Shown piece by piece: positions 33,280 through 42,464 of a DNA stretch of 64,000 nucleotides; position 1 is the first letter of the stretch, and each line of letters starts with the position of its first letter. This stretch comes from Methanocella_A sp964548585 (lineage in GTDB: Archaea; Halobacteriota; Methanocellia; Methanocellales; Methanocellaceae): the NCBI GenBank assembly GCA_964548585.1, contig CAZJRS010000002.1, positions 12,865 through 76,864 on the forward strand, given 5' to 3'. The position numbers were made by a program, and so were the translations under genes. The notes below the pieces were generated by a model. It saw nothing but the letters and a program-made list of their open reading frames with translations, was not told where the DNA came from and ran no database searches.

Positions 33280-33489
33280 ATGACTCAAAAGAGCCATGCC
33301 AGCCCTTCTACCTGGAATTTCGACAAAGCGACTTTGTGCTTCAACTGTAACAAGGAAGCGATCCAGCGCATAGAGCTCAGGCCAGATGCTACGATCATTA
33401 CCTGCATGAACTGTGGCGCCGCGAGACATTACCGCCTCAGCGGAGTCTACGTGGGAGAGACTTTCAGCGAAGATGTGGGGAACGGGTGA
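33280..33489 (+). CDS. small zinc-ribbon protein, paralog 1
   Basis: 69 residues from ATG 33280. Two C-x2-C pairs, CFNCNKEA and CMNCGAARHY, form a zinc ribbon. The next gene starts with the same module (TVCFNCHKGA, CTNCMAERHY), so the two are tandem paralogs. An upstream in-frame start at 33217 would overlap promoter sequence and is less likely. Function unknown; a nucleic-acid or protein-binding role is usual for such ribbons. Confidence 0.65.
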   Translation: MTQKSHASPSTWNFDKATLCFNCNKEAIQRIELRPDATIITCMNCGAARHYRLSGVYVGETFSEDVGNG

Positions 33490-33596
33490 TGCACAGTCTA
33501 CTTCAGCCGAGTGGCGCAGGCGTAGCTCTCTACCTGCGACACTAAACGCGGGAGATCGTTTTATACATCAGAGTTTCAAATAACAGGGAGATCGTT

Positions 33597-33980
33597 ATGA
33601 TGGACGAGCCGGTGACCGGACAGCGGTGGGACCTGAAAAAGGATACTGTATGCTTCAACTGTCACAAAGGTGCCACACAGCTGATCGAGATCACCCCCGT
33701 AGAATCGCTGGTCACCTGTACGAACTGCATGGCAGAGCGGCACTACACCATCCACAAGGTCGAGGTGCCCGAAAAGCCTGGAAAGTTCGAGGGCGAAGCG
33801 TACCGGTACCAGCATCAGGTCTGGGATTTCTGCTATGGGGCCCGGTGCGTAAACTGCGGAAACTGTGCAAAGCACGAGGTGAATGTGGACGAGAGGCGGA
33901 TCAGGACTGTATGCCCAACCTGCTTCTTTACCCGCTTATATGACTTCAACATGTTCAGCGAGTCCCGGTCCCGGCGCTAG
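33597..33980 (+). CDS. zinc-ribbon protein, paralog 2 (two ribbons)
   Basis: 127 residues. The first ribbon (CFNCHKGAT to CTNCMAERHY) is homologous to the preceding gene; a second Cys cluster (CVNCGNCAKH, CPTCFFTRLY) has been added. Two adjacent ATG codons at 33597 and 33600 follow AGGGAG. Cytoplasmic; unknown function. Overlap or near-contact with the following small gene suggests co-transcription. Confidence 0.7.
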   Translation: MMDEPVTGQRWDLKKDTVCFNCHKGATQLIEITPVESLVTCTNCMAERHYTIHKVEVPEKPGKFEGEAYRYQHQVWDFCYGARCVNCGNCAKHEVNVDERRIRTVCPTCFFTRLYDFNMFSESRSRR

Positions 33981-33990
33981 CGAGACGTGG

Positions 33991-34284
33991 ATGATCCTCA
34001 TCGACCCGGAGACTGGCATGAGGCCGGCCCGTGTGATCAGCCTGGGCTACCTCACCCATTTGCCGCTGCGCTTCAAAGAGACGTGCTTCGGGCTGCTCGC
34101 CGAAGGTGACCGGGATATAGTCCGGGGCTTCATCGGGTCTCTCCGGCTGGCTTTTCCATCGGGCATGATCTACCGCCGACGGTGGTACTCCATCGGAGAT
34201 ACGAGGACCTGCGGGAAAACGTTTACCGAAACGAGGCCCTTGCGCCGTGCCGCCTCGCAAGTGAAGAACCATAGCCAGTCCTAG
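33991..34284 (+). CDS. hypothetical protein
   Basis: 97 residues from ATG 33991 (MILIDPETGMRPARVISLG), ten bases after the zinc-ribbon gene; upstream starts exist at 33940 and 33883 but overlap that gene. Basic, soluble, with YLTHLPLRFKETCFGLLAEGD and a basic end. No family recognised. Context with two zinc-ribbon proteins suggests a shared role. Confidence 0.5.
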   Translation: MILIDPETGMRPARVISLGYLTHLPLRFKETCFGLLAEGDRDIVRGFIGSLRLAFPSGMIYRRRWYSIGDTRTCGKTFTETRPLRRAASQVKNHSQS

Positions 34285-34337
34285 GGGACACCTTTATTTC
34301 GCTTAAGCGCTTATTGGGAAGGGTAGTGTGATTAAGC

Positions 34338-35279
34338 TTGAAGCTGCGACTCATCGATCTGGCCGGACCTGCCGGCATGGCACTCTTCATCATAGCAGTG
34401 CAAATCATCTCGCTGCTGCTTGTAGCTCCCCTGACCGAAAACAGCCTGCAGGCTTTCGAGAACCCGGAGAGCATCTGGAACCCCGTATTCTATATCGTGC
34501 TCATCATCATTTTCAGCGCAGTCCTGCTCCTCATCATTAAGTTCAACATGCGGTGGATCATCCAGGCCTTCATGATCTTCGCGGTGTTCTCCACGATGAT
34601 CTATGTGCTGTTCGCCGTAGGCATGCTGCTGATCCCGGGCGATATTACGCTGCCGGTACAGGGCATCTCCAAGGAAATCGCCGTCGCAGCCGCGGCGGTA
34701 CTCCTCTCGATCGTGCTCACAGCCCTGATGATCGTGTACCCCGAGTGGTACATCGTCGACGCAGTCGGCATCATGGTAGCAGCGGGAGCCAGCGCCATGT
34801 TCGGCATCTCACTGTCAGTCATACCCACAATCATCCTGCTGGTGCTGCTCGCCGTATATGACTTCATCGCCGTATACAAGACCAAGCACATGATCAAGCT
34901 CGCAGAAGGCGTCATGGACCTGAAGCTGCCCATTCTGTTCGTTTTACCCAGAAAGCTCAGCTACTCGTACGTCCACAGCAAAACGACAAAACTCGAGCCC
35001 GGCAAGGAACGCGAAGCGTACTTCATGGGCCTCGGCGACGCCGTCATGCCCACCGTACTGGTGGTTTCCGCCAGCGCATTCCTACCGCACGTACCGGCAA
35101 TCGGCATCACGAACGTACCGGCAATCGGGACGATGATCGGCACGCTGATCAGCTACGTACTCCTCATGTACTTCGTCATGAAAGGCAAGCCACAGGCGGG
35201 ACTACCGTTCCTCTGCACAGGGGCCATCATAGGTTTCCTCCTTGGATGCGCCGCAGTGGGAATCAATCCGTTCTTCTGA
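34338..35279 (+). CDS. presenilin-type intramembrane aspartyl protease
   Basis: 313 residues, nine membrane helices as in archaeal presenilin homologs. The catalytic Asp pair is in AVYDFIAVY (helix 6) and MGLGDAVMP (helix 7), matching the YD and GxGD signatures. Where the third PAL motif is expected there is AGLPFL. It cleaves membrane helices; natural substrates in archaea are unknown. The start is TTG at 34338, with GAAGGG upstream at a long spacing; no better in-frame start is seen. Confidence 0.88.
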   Translation: MKLRLIDLAGPAGMALFIIAVQIISLLLVAPLTENSLQAFENPESIWNPVFYIVLIIIFSAVLLLIIKFNMRWIIQAFMIFAVFSTMIYVLFAVGMLLIPGDITLPVQGISKEIAVAAAAVLLSIVLTALMIVYPEWYIVDAVGIMVAAGASAMFGISLSVIPTIILLVLLAVYDFIAVYKTKHMIKLAEGVMDLKLPILFVLPRKLSYSYVHSKTTKLEPGKEREAYFMGLGDAVMPTVLVVSASAFLPHVPAIGITNVPAIGTMIGTLISYVLLMYFVMKGKPQAGLPFLCTGAIIGFLLGCAAVGINPFF

Positions 35280-35614
35280 ACTAATATTGACCCTGAGGTG
35301 CCTAAGGGATGCTATGCGACCCGGCGTAACATAAAAGCGCAGTAGCGGTAGGCACAAGTGCAGTGTCTCTGGTTGGATCCCGCTTGATCGGCCTCCTTTG
35401 ACCTCTGTACCTCCTTAAACCTCCTTTTTATAACTCTCCTTTGACCTCCGTGTATCTCTCTGACCTACCTCACTTCCTCCTGTACCTCCCTTTACTCGGG
35501 GTTTTGTTTTTTCAATCGGCCCAGAAAACTCCTGAGGAAAAGGAGATACATGGAGGTTAAAGGAGGAAAAATAAAAAAGAGGTTTAAGGGCTGATCTTGC
35601 CCGTATCTCTTAAA
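35280..35614. repeat. pyrimidine/purine-rich intergenic region with inverted repeats
   Basis: 335 bases between convergent genes. The left half is rich in CCTCCTTT / GACCTC motifs on the plus strand and the right half in GGAGG / AAAGGAGG. Arms 35436-35458 and 35543-35565 are inverted repeats matching at 21 of 23 positions (CTCCTTTGACCTCCGTGTAT with its counterpart), loop about 84 bases. Shorter direct repeats of CCTCCTT precede it. Probably a strong transcript-end structure or a repeat insertion; no gene. Confidence 0.6.
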
Positions 35615-36478
35615 TCAATCAAAGATCCGGCCTATTATTAGTATAGCGACCGCCCCGATTGCGGCACCACTCACAAACGCGATGACCATGCCCACGAGGG
35701 CCATCCCTGTTAATATGCCACCTAACCCGAGGGCTGGCGTGGGTGTTGGCGTTGGTGCGGGTACCGCCGTAGACGTCGGTATGGGTGTCGGAGTTGGTGT
35801 AGGCGTCGACTTCATCGCTGAAGCGAGCACTATGGTAAATATGCCGTCATCTGAGGATGGCGTCGAGGTGAACGTGACGGTGTCGTTGTTCCGGGTCATG
35901 TTCGCGGGCAGGACCTGATATGTGGTGCCATCATACCGGACAAGGTAAAATACAGATCCATTGGTTTCATTTTGAACAGCACTTGCCGGTAAAGTGAACG
36001 TCATGCTGACGGTGCCCGGCTTGAGCGCCCAGCCGAAGCTGCCTGACCTAGATATCCTGGCCGAAAACAGCGATAGAGCTTCATTCATGCCTGACGGTAG
36101 TGCATGTGTATCGTTGTAACCGAGGATGATGTCCATGACCGCTTTTTCCGGCTTGCTGTCTAGTTCAGATGTTAACGACAGCGTGTATGTGGCGTTGCCG
36201 ATGGTCGTGTTGTTGGACGCGGTGATCAACACCTTCGAGTAGTCCTTGACGTCGATGCTTCCGATGGTGGTGCCGTTGCTGGATTTGAGTTTCTCGGAGT
36301 AGGGCTGGAAAACTGGGGGAGTGTATGAAGAGCCTCCGCCTCCGCCACCACCACCGCCTCCGCCACCAGATGGCATTGGAGTTGGAACTGCTGGAGGAGC
36401 ACCTATTGCTACATCTGTAATACTGCCTATAAGTAAGGTTATCAACAACAATGTCAGTAACGTTTTCAAAATTTTCAC
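35615..36478 (-). CDS. exported surface protein with poly-Gly linker and C-terminal membrane anchor
   Basis: 287 residues from GTG 36478, preceded by GGAGGA; longer frames run into the upstream protease gene. Signal peptide (KILKTLLTLLLITLLIGS), then a run of twelve Gly, a beta-rich domain (KNxS-type sequons, FGWALKPGTVSMTFTLPAS), a Thr/Pro repeat stalk and a C-terminal membrane helix. The domain pattern resembles PGF-pre-PGF-type surface domains. It starts 14 bases after the stop of the papain-like protein gene, so the two are probably co-transcribed and work together outside the cell. Confidence 0.7.
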   Translation of the reverse strand: MKILKTLLTLLLITLLIGSITDVAIGAPPAVPTPMPSGGGGGGGGGGGGSSYTPPVFQPYSEKLKSSNGTTIGSIDVKDYSKVLITASNNTTIGNATYTLSLTSELDSKPEKAVMDIILGYNDTHALPSGMNEALSLFSARISRSGSFGWALKPGTVSMTFTLPASAVQNETNGSVFYLVRYDGTTYQVLPANMTRNNDTVTFTSTPSSDDGIFTIVLASAMKSTPTPTPTPIPTSTAVPAPTPTPTPALGLGGILTGMALVGMVIAFVSGAAIGAVAILIIGRIFD

Positions 36479-36492
36479 TTTAAATCCTCCTG

Positions 36493-39400
36493 TTATGGCA
36501 TCGATACCCAGTAGCCATGACCGGACTCGATATAGTTCAACTCTGGATAGTATTGGTAGTAGTAGCCGTTGGGGTCTGGGGAGTAGTATTCCCATTCTTG
36601 GGCTGTTACGTCCCAGCCCCAGACCTCTAGGGCAGCTGGGTACATGAATGCAGGCGTCTCTGGAGTTATACCGGTGGATCCCACAAAATTCCAGTCCGGT
36701 TGTAGCGTGAACGGACTGTTTGGCGAAGAATCAGGGACAAATCCCAGCACTGTAAATGACGCGGATTTGTTCATCTCAACCCAGTAAGCTTTTCCAGTAT
36801 CTATGTTTGTCAACTCTGGATAGTATTGGTAGTAGTAGCCGTTGGGGTCTGGGGAGTAGTATTCCCATTCTTGGGCTGTTACGTCCCAGCCCCAGACCTC
36901 TACGATACCTGATCTGACATCTCCAGGAAATATGGTGGCTAAATCGTTGTTTTCCACTCTCAATGGCAGCGATATCAGGTTCCATCCTTCCACTAGATCC
37001 AGCGTCACGGACTCGATCCGGTCCTCGACAATGCTGATCGTAGTGGAGACAGTACTACCAGTTTGAGCCCCCTCCGGGCTGCTGATGAGCGTGAGCACGA
37101 GCGTCCTGTCTCCTGTCGTACCGCCCAGGACTGTCAGATTAAACGTAGCCTCGCGTGCCCCCTGCGATATTTCGACGCTGAATGGCAAAGCAGCATAGTC
37201 CGTGCCTGCTGTCGCATTCCCTCCAGTAGCGCTCACGCCTAACGAGATGGGCGTATCGATACATCCGTCCCTTTCGATAGTAATAGTCAGCTCCGCATCA
37301 CTGCGGGTGACTGAGTACGTTGCGCTGGCGAACTCTACTGTCGGGTCCTGGTATGCTGGCCCGATCGCGAGGCCTGTCGTGTTGTTGCCTGCCATTATTG
37401 GAAATACTGGGAAACCGTCCGGCAACGTGAACTTCTCAAATATCCGGCTCTCTATTCCTGCCCCGTACAGTACCTCTCCATCGGCGGACAGGCCTATGAC
37501 ACCCGGGGCCGGCATGCTTTTATGGCCTTGCGAAGCGCCGTCGGGGAGGCTTATTATATCTATACTATCCAGATCAGGGTAAGACACGTATCCGAGCCCG
37601 CCGTCGGGGCTGACCACGATGTCGTACGGCTGTCCCGCCAGGTTTATGGTCGTGACCTGAGCACCGTTGATGACCGAGATGCTGTTGCTGCCGTAATTCG
37701 TGATGTAAGCCCGCCCGTCGGGGGCGACCGCAATATTCTGCGGGCTGCTCCCCACGTTCACCGTCGAAGTTACTGAGCCCGTCTGGGTATTGATCTTCGA
37801 GACCGTGCCTGCTGCTCTGTTCACCGCATATGCAGTCAATCCGTCCGGGCTGAAGGCCACGGCCTCAGGGCTCTGGCCTACGTTTACCGTGCTGGATACT
37901 GTGCGAGTGCTCAGGTTTACCAGGGATACCGTGTTACTGCCGCTGTTGGCGACTGCCGCTGTGCTGCCATCGGGGCTGACAGCTATGCCATGTGGCCTGT
38001 CACCCACTGTTATGGGTTGCAGAAACGCTAGGGTTCTTACAATGAATATCCGAAGCTTGCCGGTAGAGTTGTCCGTCACATATACGAAAGCGCCTCCCGG
38101 GCTGACAGCCACATCATGGGCGCCTGTACCGGCGTCGAGCACCGCGATGACCGTATTGCTCGTCACGTCGATCATGCTCAGAGAGCCATCTGTCTCGCTG
38201 GCTGCGAAGGCCAGCGTCGCCGGCAGGGGCGAGGGTACTGTCTCATCATCGATAATGGTCAGCGGGGCCAAGTCATCGTCGATCACAGCTCCGCCTGTCG
38301 GGTTGTACAGCAACAGGGCTATTGTCTCGGATTCTTCCAGGAACTGATCGCCGGTGATCGGCACCGTGAACGTTTGAGTGGTCTCGCCCGTGGCGAAGCT
38401 GAGCGTTCCCTGCACCGTGGTGAAATCCCTTGCAGAGGTATTGCCCTCTAATGCCTGGTAGTCTACAGTGCATGAGCTACTAGAAGAGCCTCTGGTGACT
38501 GTAATCACAGCCGACCCTGCATTTTCTGCTACTGTGTACGAGGGCTGGCTGAACCCAACTATACTGTACGAGTCTTGTGTATATGCTTTCAGGCATATAC
38601 TACAACCCATATCAGTGGCTGCGTCATACCAGGTCACCCCATTAACGCTGTAAAACGTCTCAGAAGCATTCTGGACTGCGCCGGAGCTATAGTCGGCATC
38701 TGCATATTCGACGGGTATCGGGTATCCGTAGCCCGGAGTACGCAGCCGTACCTCAATACGGAATGCCTGGCCGGCATCGAGCGGGACACTGCTATCCAGC
38801 TGGACTGTGTGGTATCCCGGCACGGCAATCGTGCCAGAGGTAGTCTGCATCAGCACGCCGCCCCTGTATACTTTGATCTGGTACTCTGAGTTGACTGCGG
38901 CCGTGTAGAATCCAGTAGCTTTCAGTACCTGTTCTCCTGTAGACTCGTAGTTGGAGGCAAAATATGCTGTATCAGCGCCGTTGCCTATGCTGCTAACCCA
39001 GCCGAGCCAGTCATACTGGTATATGTGGTCGTAATTGTAGGTCGGCTCTGCCGTAAACACGGTGTTATCCTTGCCGATCTTAGTATCATAATAGGAGATG
39101 TAGAAGTACCCTGCTTCGCCCCAGTCGGTGTTCCAGCTGTTCCTAACGATAAACGCGCCGTTGCCCGAAGGAACCGACGTGAAATTGTTTTTATTGTAAT
39201 TATCGTCCCACCCGACAATTGCCACGGCATGGTTGATCGAGCCTGACCCGGAGTAATAATACGAGTGCGTGCTACTGTCGTAGCTACTGGCATCGTAACG
39301 TATAGTAGTATACAGTGCCCCGTAAGTCATGATGGCCGACTTAATATTATCGTTGTTTGTGTAGCCAGCCCTGGGCGGGAGGTACAGTACGTCCTGTACG

Positions 39401-40137
39401 TGCTTCACCGGTGGATATGATGGCGATGAAATTGAATCCGGATCATACGGATCGGTAGCTTCGTTCACCGGGCCGCTCCACCGCACGAGGTATGCAGTGG
39501 ACATGTAATCATTGCCACCTCCCAGGTTCGGGTCTAAATCGAAACCAGCGGTATTCTTCATGTTATTTTCTGAGAAGTCGCGGGTTTCTCCCGCCATGAG
39601 GTATGATTCCAGTGAAGCATATGTGGCAAATGCCCAGCAGCTGCCTGATGTGCTCTGGTCTCTTATGGCCATGAGCTTGCCCGTCTGGCGCAGGTCGTAC
39701 GATGTCGGCAAACCGACCATATCGTGGCTCGCGGTGACGATGCCTTCGCTTGCTTTGCCGCTGAGCAATGCGTCGCTCACGTCACTACCGGCGAGATACG
39801 AAAAGTCCGTCCGGCGGGGTATGAGGCCCATCGCATGTCCCGAGCCGTTCTCTATTTCGGGCTCTGCCGCAGAAACAAGGGAACGGTGCGAACTCGCCGA
39901 TTGCTGATACTTGATATAATCCTGGCTTAGGGGCGCCATGGAAACAGCCCCTGCATCGTCGATCTGCTCCACTGCGAAAGCCGGCGCGGTGCATGAGATG
40001 ACCATGAGTATAAGGGCAAAAATGGCCCCGGCCTTGGAAAAAATATGCACAGGATTACCTTGACGGCTCAGGCGTTCATCTTTCGAGGCACGGTGAGATG
40101 TCAATGGGCTTATAGGTTCACCAGTCGGGGACTTCAC
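36493..40137 (-). CDS. secreted papain-family peptidase with Calx-beta and beta-propeller domains
   Basis: 1214 residues from GTG 40137 (GGTGGTG upstream); a GTG at 40050 would start nearer the signal peptide (AGAIFALILMVISCTAPAFA). Order: propeptide-like region, C1A papain domain with Cys in TSGSCWAFATY, His in INHAVAIVGWDD and Asn in NSWNTDWGEAGYF; a beta domain; Calx-beta repeat (SYTVAENAGSAVITV); YVTN-type seven-blade propeller (VYVTDNSTGKL, VSPDGSTAAVANSGSNTVS); a second Calx-beta; and a tail with two WGWDVTAQEWEYYSPD repeats. All catalytic residues are present, so active peptidase is likely, with adhesive C-terminal parts. Confidence 0.85.
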   Translation of the reverse strand: MKSPTGEPISPLTSHRASKDERLSRQGNPVHIFSKAGAIFALILMVISCTAPAFAVEQIDDAGAVSMAPLSQDYIKYQQSASSHRSLVSAAEPEIENGSGHAMGLIPRRTDFSYLAGSDVSDALLSGKASEGIVTASHDMVGLPTSYDLRQTGKLMAIRDQSTSGSCWAFATYASLESYLMAGETRDFSENNMKNTAGFDLDPNLGGGNDYMSTAYLVRWSGPVNEATDPYDPDSISSPSYPPVKHVQDVLYLPPRAGYTNNDNIKSAIMTYGALYTTIRYDASSYDSSTHSYYYSGSGSINHAVAIVGWDDNYNKNNFTSVPSGNGAFIVRNSWNTDWGEAGYFYISYYDTKIGKDNTVFTAEPTYNYDHIYQYDWLGWVSSIGNGADTAYFASNYESTGEQVLKATGFYTAAVNSEYQIKVYRGGVLMQTTSGTIAVPGYHTVQLDSSVPLDAGQAFRIEVRLRTPGYGYPIPVEYADADYSSGAVQNASETFYSVNGVTWYDAATDMGCSICLKAYTQDSYSIVGFSQPSYTVAENAGSAVITVTRGSSSSSCTVDYQALEGNTSARDFTTVQGTLSFATGETTQTFTVPITGDQFLEESETIALLLYNPTGGAVIDDDLAPLTIIDDETVPSPLPATLAFAASETDGSLSMIDVTSNTVIAVLDAGTGAHDVAVSPGGAFVYVTDNSTGKLRIFIVRTLAFLQPITVGDRPHGIAVSPDGSTAAVANSGSNTVSLVNLSTRTVSSTVNVGQSPEAVAFSPDGLTAYAVNRAAGTVSKINTQTGSVTSTVNVGSSPQNIAVAPDGRAYITNYGSNSISVINGAQVTTINLAGQPYDIVVSPDGGLGYVSYPDLDSIDIISLPDGASQGHKSMPAPGVIGLSADGEVLYGAGIESRIFEKFTLPDGFPVFPIMAGNNTTGLAIGPAYQDPTVEFASATYSVTRSDAELTITIERDGCIDTPISLGVSATGGNATAGTDYAALPFSVEISQGAREATFNLTVLGGTTGDRTLVLTLISSPEGAQTGSTVSTTISIVEDRIESVTLDLVEGWNLISLPLRVENNDLATIFPGDVRSGIVEVWGWDVTAQEWEYYSPDPNGYYYQYYPELTNIDTGKAYWVEMNKSASFTVLGFVPDSSPNSPFTLQPDWNFVGSTGITPETPAFMYPAALEVWGWDVTAQEWEYYSPDPNGYYYQYYPELNYIESGHGYWVSMP
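36537..36902 (-). repeat. two identical 93-bp segments inside the papain-like gene
   Basis: 36537-36629 and 36810-36902 are identical over 93 bases, offset by 273 (91 codons), coding the WGWDVTAQEWEYY tail repeat. Flanking sequence of the two repeats differs, so the identity points to gene conversion or recent duplication rather than slow conservation. Confidence 0.85.
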
Positions 40138-40279
40138 TGTAACTTACACCACCTGTTTTTCTTTGCCAGTTGCCCCCACATCCGGCGATGATACTATTCC
40201 ACCTTTAAATATCAGACCGCATGTAATACGATATATTTTTTGTATACCGATTGTAAGTACTCAATTAAAAAAATAGTTT

Positions 40280-40307
40280 ATACGTCAGCCACGATGGGTT
40301 GACGTAT
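40280..40307 (-). terminator. terminator of the NOG1 gene
   Basis: ATACGTCA (40280-40287) pairs with TGACGTAT (40300-40307), starting at the NOG1 stop codon, and on the minus strand is followed by CTATTTTTTTAATTG. Stem plus T-run fits a transcript end. It also lies upstream of the papain-like gene. Confidence 0.6.
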
Positions 40308-41377
40308 CACTCTTCACTATCTTTAGTCTCTTTCTTCCTCTTTTTACGGGACGGCGGCAATGGGATAGCTTCCTCGGAAAGCTCCTCCTGTTCCGGCTCC
40401 GGTTCCGGCACTGGCGTCGGCGGGAGCTCCATCGCATCTATCATTTCAACCAGCCGTTTCTTGACCTCATTCACGCCCTCGCCATTCAGCGTTGACATTT
40501 CCATGTCAGCTTCGGTCTTCGAGTGCTCGACGTCGATCTTGTTGGCTACGACCAGCACCGGCATCTCGACCAGGTTCTTCACTTCTTCGAGCAGTTCTTC
40601 CTGCTCCTTCAGCGTGAAACCGCAGGTCTCGCTCGGGTCTACGATAAAGAGCAGCACGTTGCCTACGTGCCTGAGGGCGGCGATCGCCTGTAGCTCGATG
40701 TCGTTACGCTTTTCCAGCGGACGGTCGAGCAGGCCCGGCGTATCGATTACCTGGTGCCTGATCCTGTTCTTAGTAAAATGGCCGATAAGGATGCCCTTGG
40801 TCGTGAACGGGTATGGGGCGATCTCGGGCTTTGCCCCGGTAATGCTGGCCACAAAGCTCGACTTGCCCACATTTGGATAGCCGGCCACTACTATCGTCGG
40901 CTCGGCTTTAACTTCCGGCAGCTGACGCAGCTTGTTTCTAGCGTCGTTCAGGAACCGTAGGTCCTTGTCCACGTCGTAGGCGATGGAAGCCATCCGGGCG
41001 AACGCCTGCTTTCGATCCAGGGTCGGGTCCTGGCTTTTACGGATGATACTCACGTACTTGCGGGAGATCTCCTTCGACTTATCCGCAGCCCAGCTCACCG
41101 AAGAAAGCTTCTTCTTCAGGTCATCCACACCCACGATGATCTCGGCGAGATCCCTGTAGAAGGGCTCGATCTTGTCCAGGCTCGGCCAGTCCTTGATCGC
41201 ATTGCGCAGGTTATCGCTCAGGATGTTACCTGCGGTGATCACCATCGACTCTTCGATCTCTCTCTTGTCCGTATATTCTCCGCCTATCTTGCCCCTGCCC
41301 GCACGGACGGCGCGGGAGAACGCCTTATCCACAAGCTCATCGGCGGTTAGTATGGTGTGGATTTTTTCGAATATCAT
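40307..41377 (-). CDS. NOG1-like GTPase
   Basis: 356 residues. N-terminal helical region, then a circularly normal GTPase domain: GYPNVGKSSF (G1), the TT in YPFTTKGI (G2), DTPGLLDRPL (G3), NKID (G4). A charged Pro/Glu/Lys tail follows. Eukaryotic Nog1 acts in 60S ribosome assembly; archaeal homologs are presumed to do the same. Normal archaeal length. Confidence 0.93.
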   Translation of the reverse strand: MIFEKIHTILTADELVDKAFSRAVRAGRGKIGGEYTDKREIEESMVITAGNILSDNLRNAIKDWPSLDKIEPFYRDLAEIIVGVDDLKKKLSSVSWAADKSKEISRKYVSIIRKSQDPTLDRKQAFARMASIAYDVDKDLRFLNDARNKLRQLPEVKAEPTIVVAGYPNVGKSSFVASITGAKPEIAPYPFTTKGILIGHFTKNRIRHQVIDTPGLLDRPLEKRNDIELQAIAALRHVGNVLLFIVDPSETCGFTLKEQEELLEEVKNLVEMPVLVVANKIDVEHSKTEADMEMSTLNGEGVNEVKKRLVEMIDAMELPPTPVPEPEPEQEELSEEAIPLPPSRKKRKKETKDSEE

Positions 41378-41552
41378 TAATTTCCCTCAGTATAGAGTAT
41401 CCTGTTCATATAAGTAGTATTTATAACGAGCAGTGCGGGACGGGCAACATATAATATAGCTGTGGGCTTATTAATATGATCGGGCGGCACGCAGAAGGAG
41501 TAGCGACCCCGGCCAATGAATACTCAATGCCGCTAACCGAGGGGACTTTAAC

Positions 41553-41792
41553 ATGGAAGACGTAGATATCAGCATGGGCAGCGGCTGGAAGATGACCATC
41601 CGCATGGACGAGGACAAGTACGGAAAACAGTTCATCGAGATCGCCAAAGTGCGCAAGGACATGAAGATCGGCCGTTTCAAGCTCAACCCCCGGTACGCTC
41701 GCAAGCTCGGCGAAGAGCTGATCCGGATTGGCGAAGAGATGGAGAAAGGGGGCGGCCTCGGCGAAGAGTCCGGGGACTCGGGGGAGGAATAG
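41553..41792 (+). CDS. small conserved-looking hypothetical protein
   Basis: 79 residues, highly charged: ISMGSGWKMTIRMDEDKYGKQ, FIEIAKVRKDMKIGRFKLNP and a Gly/Glu-rich acidic end. Good codon use and a GAGGGGAC upstream support it. Convergent with the DNA-binding-like gene at 41805. No family recognised. Confidence 0.65.
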   Translation: MEDVDISMGSGWKMTIRMDEDKYGKQFIEIAKVRKDMKIGRFKLNPRYARKLGEELIRIGEEMEKGGGLGEESGDSGEE

Positions 41793-41804
41793 CCCCATCC
41801 TCTT

Positions 41805-42464
41805 TTACGAACGCTTCTGGTATACTCCTTTCTTTCCCGGATTTTCCACTCTCTCGATGATCTTTTTCTCCATGAGCCTATCGCGTATCAGGGGGAAGTA
41901 GAACAGCCGGAAAGTCGGGAATGGTACGCCGATCTCTCCCTGGTCATAGCTTTCTTTCAGCATGCCTACGGTAACGTTTTTTTGAGTATCAAAGTTCTTG
42001 ACGACCATGTGAAATGCATTTACCAGCGGCCCCGGTTTGATCTTCTTATACCGGTCGTGGCTTAGGTACCAGTTTATGTCGTTCTGAGGATCGTATTCCG
42101 TGGTGACTGTGCCCTTCTCGCGACCGCCTTCCCGGGCATGGCCGGTAGCCTGGGTCTTACGAGGCCGGCCTCTGCCGCGTTTTGCAGCCGGGGGGGTGCC
42201 GGGAGCCGACTCAAGCGTCTTTAGCCGCTCCTGCAGCGCGCTAATTTTTCCCTCTATGCTGCTCAGCGTGCCCTTGAAACTTTTTAGTGAACGCGCTTCC
42301 TCGACTGTGCCGGACCCCATTGCCTGTCTAAGGACTTTATTTAAATGTGTGGAGAATTTTTCCTCTCCCTTTGTCCTTTCCAGCCAGTCCGCAACATCGT
42401 TGTCGATAGTGCCGCCAATGCGGACTTTATGTATAGACTTGGCTTTCACTGCCATACCAATCAT
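41805..42464 (-). CDS. putative DNA-binding protein with AT-hook-like motif
   Basis: 219 residues; starts at 42464 or 42452. N-terminal segment (HKVRIGGTIDNDVADWLER) looks like a ribbon-helix-helix or antitoxin-type domain, a coiled coil follows (SIEGKISALQERLKTLES), then an AT-hook-like RGRGRPRK and a C-terminal part like a winged helix (FRLFYFPLIRDRLMEKKIIERV). The AT-hook within an archaeal protein is noteworthy. Promoter region upstream is AT-rich with TATATAA-type elements near 42480-42497. Regulatory role is inference. Confidence 0.6.
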   Translation of the reverse strand: MIGMAVKAKSIHKVRIGGTIDNDVADWLERTKGEEKFSTHLNKVLRQAMGSGTVEEARSLKSFKGTLSSIEGKISALQERLKTLESAPGTPPAAKRGRGRPRKTQATGHAREGGREKGTVTTEYDPQNDINWYLSHDRYKKIKPGPLVNAFHMVVKNFDTQKNVTVGMLKESYDQGEIGVPFPTFRLFYFPLIRDRLMEKKIIERVENPGKKGVYQKRS

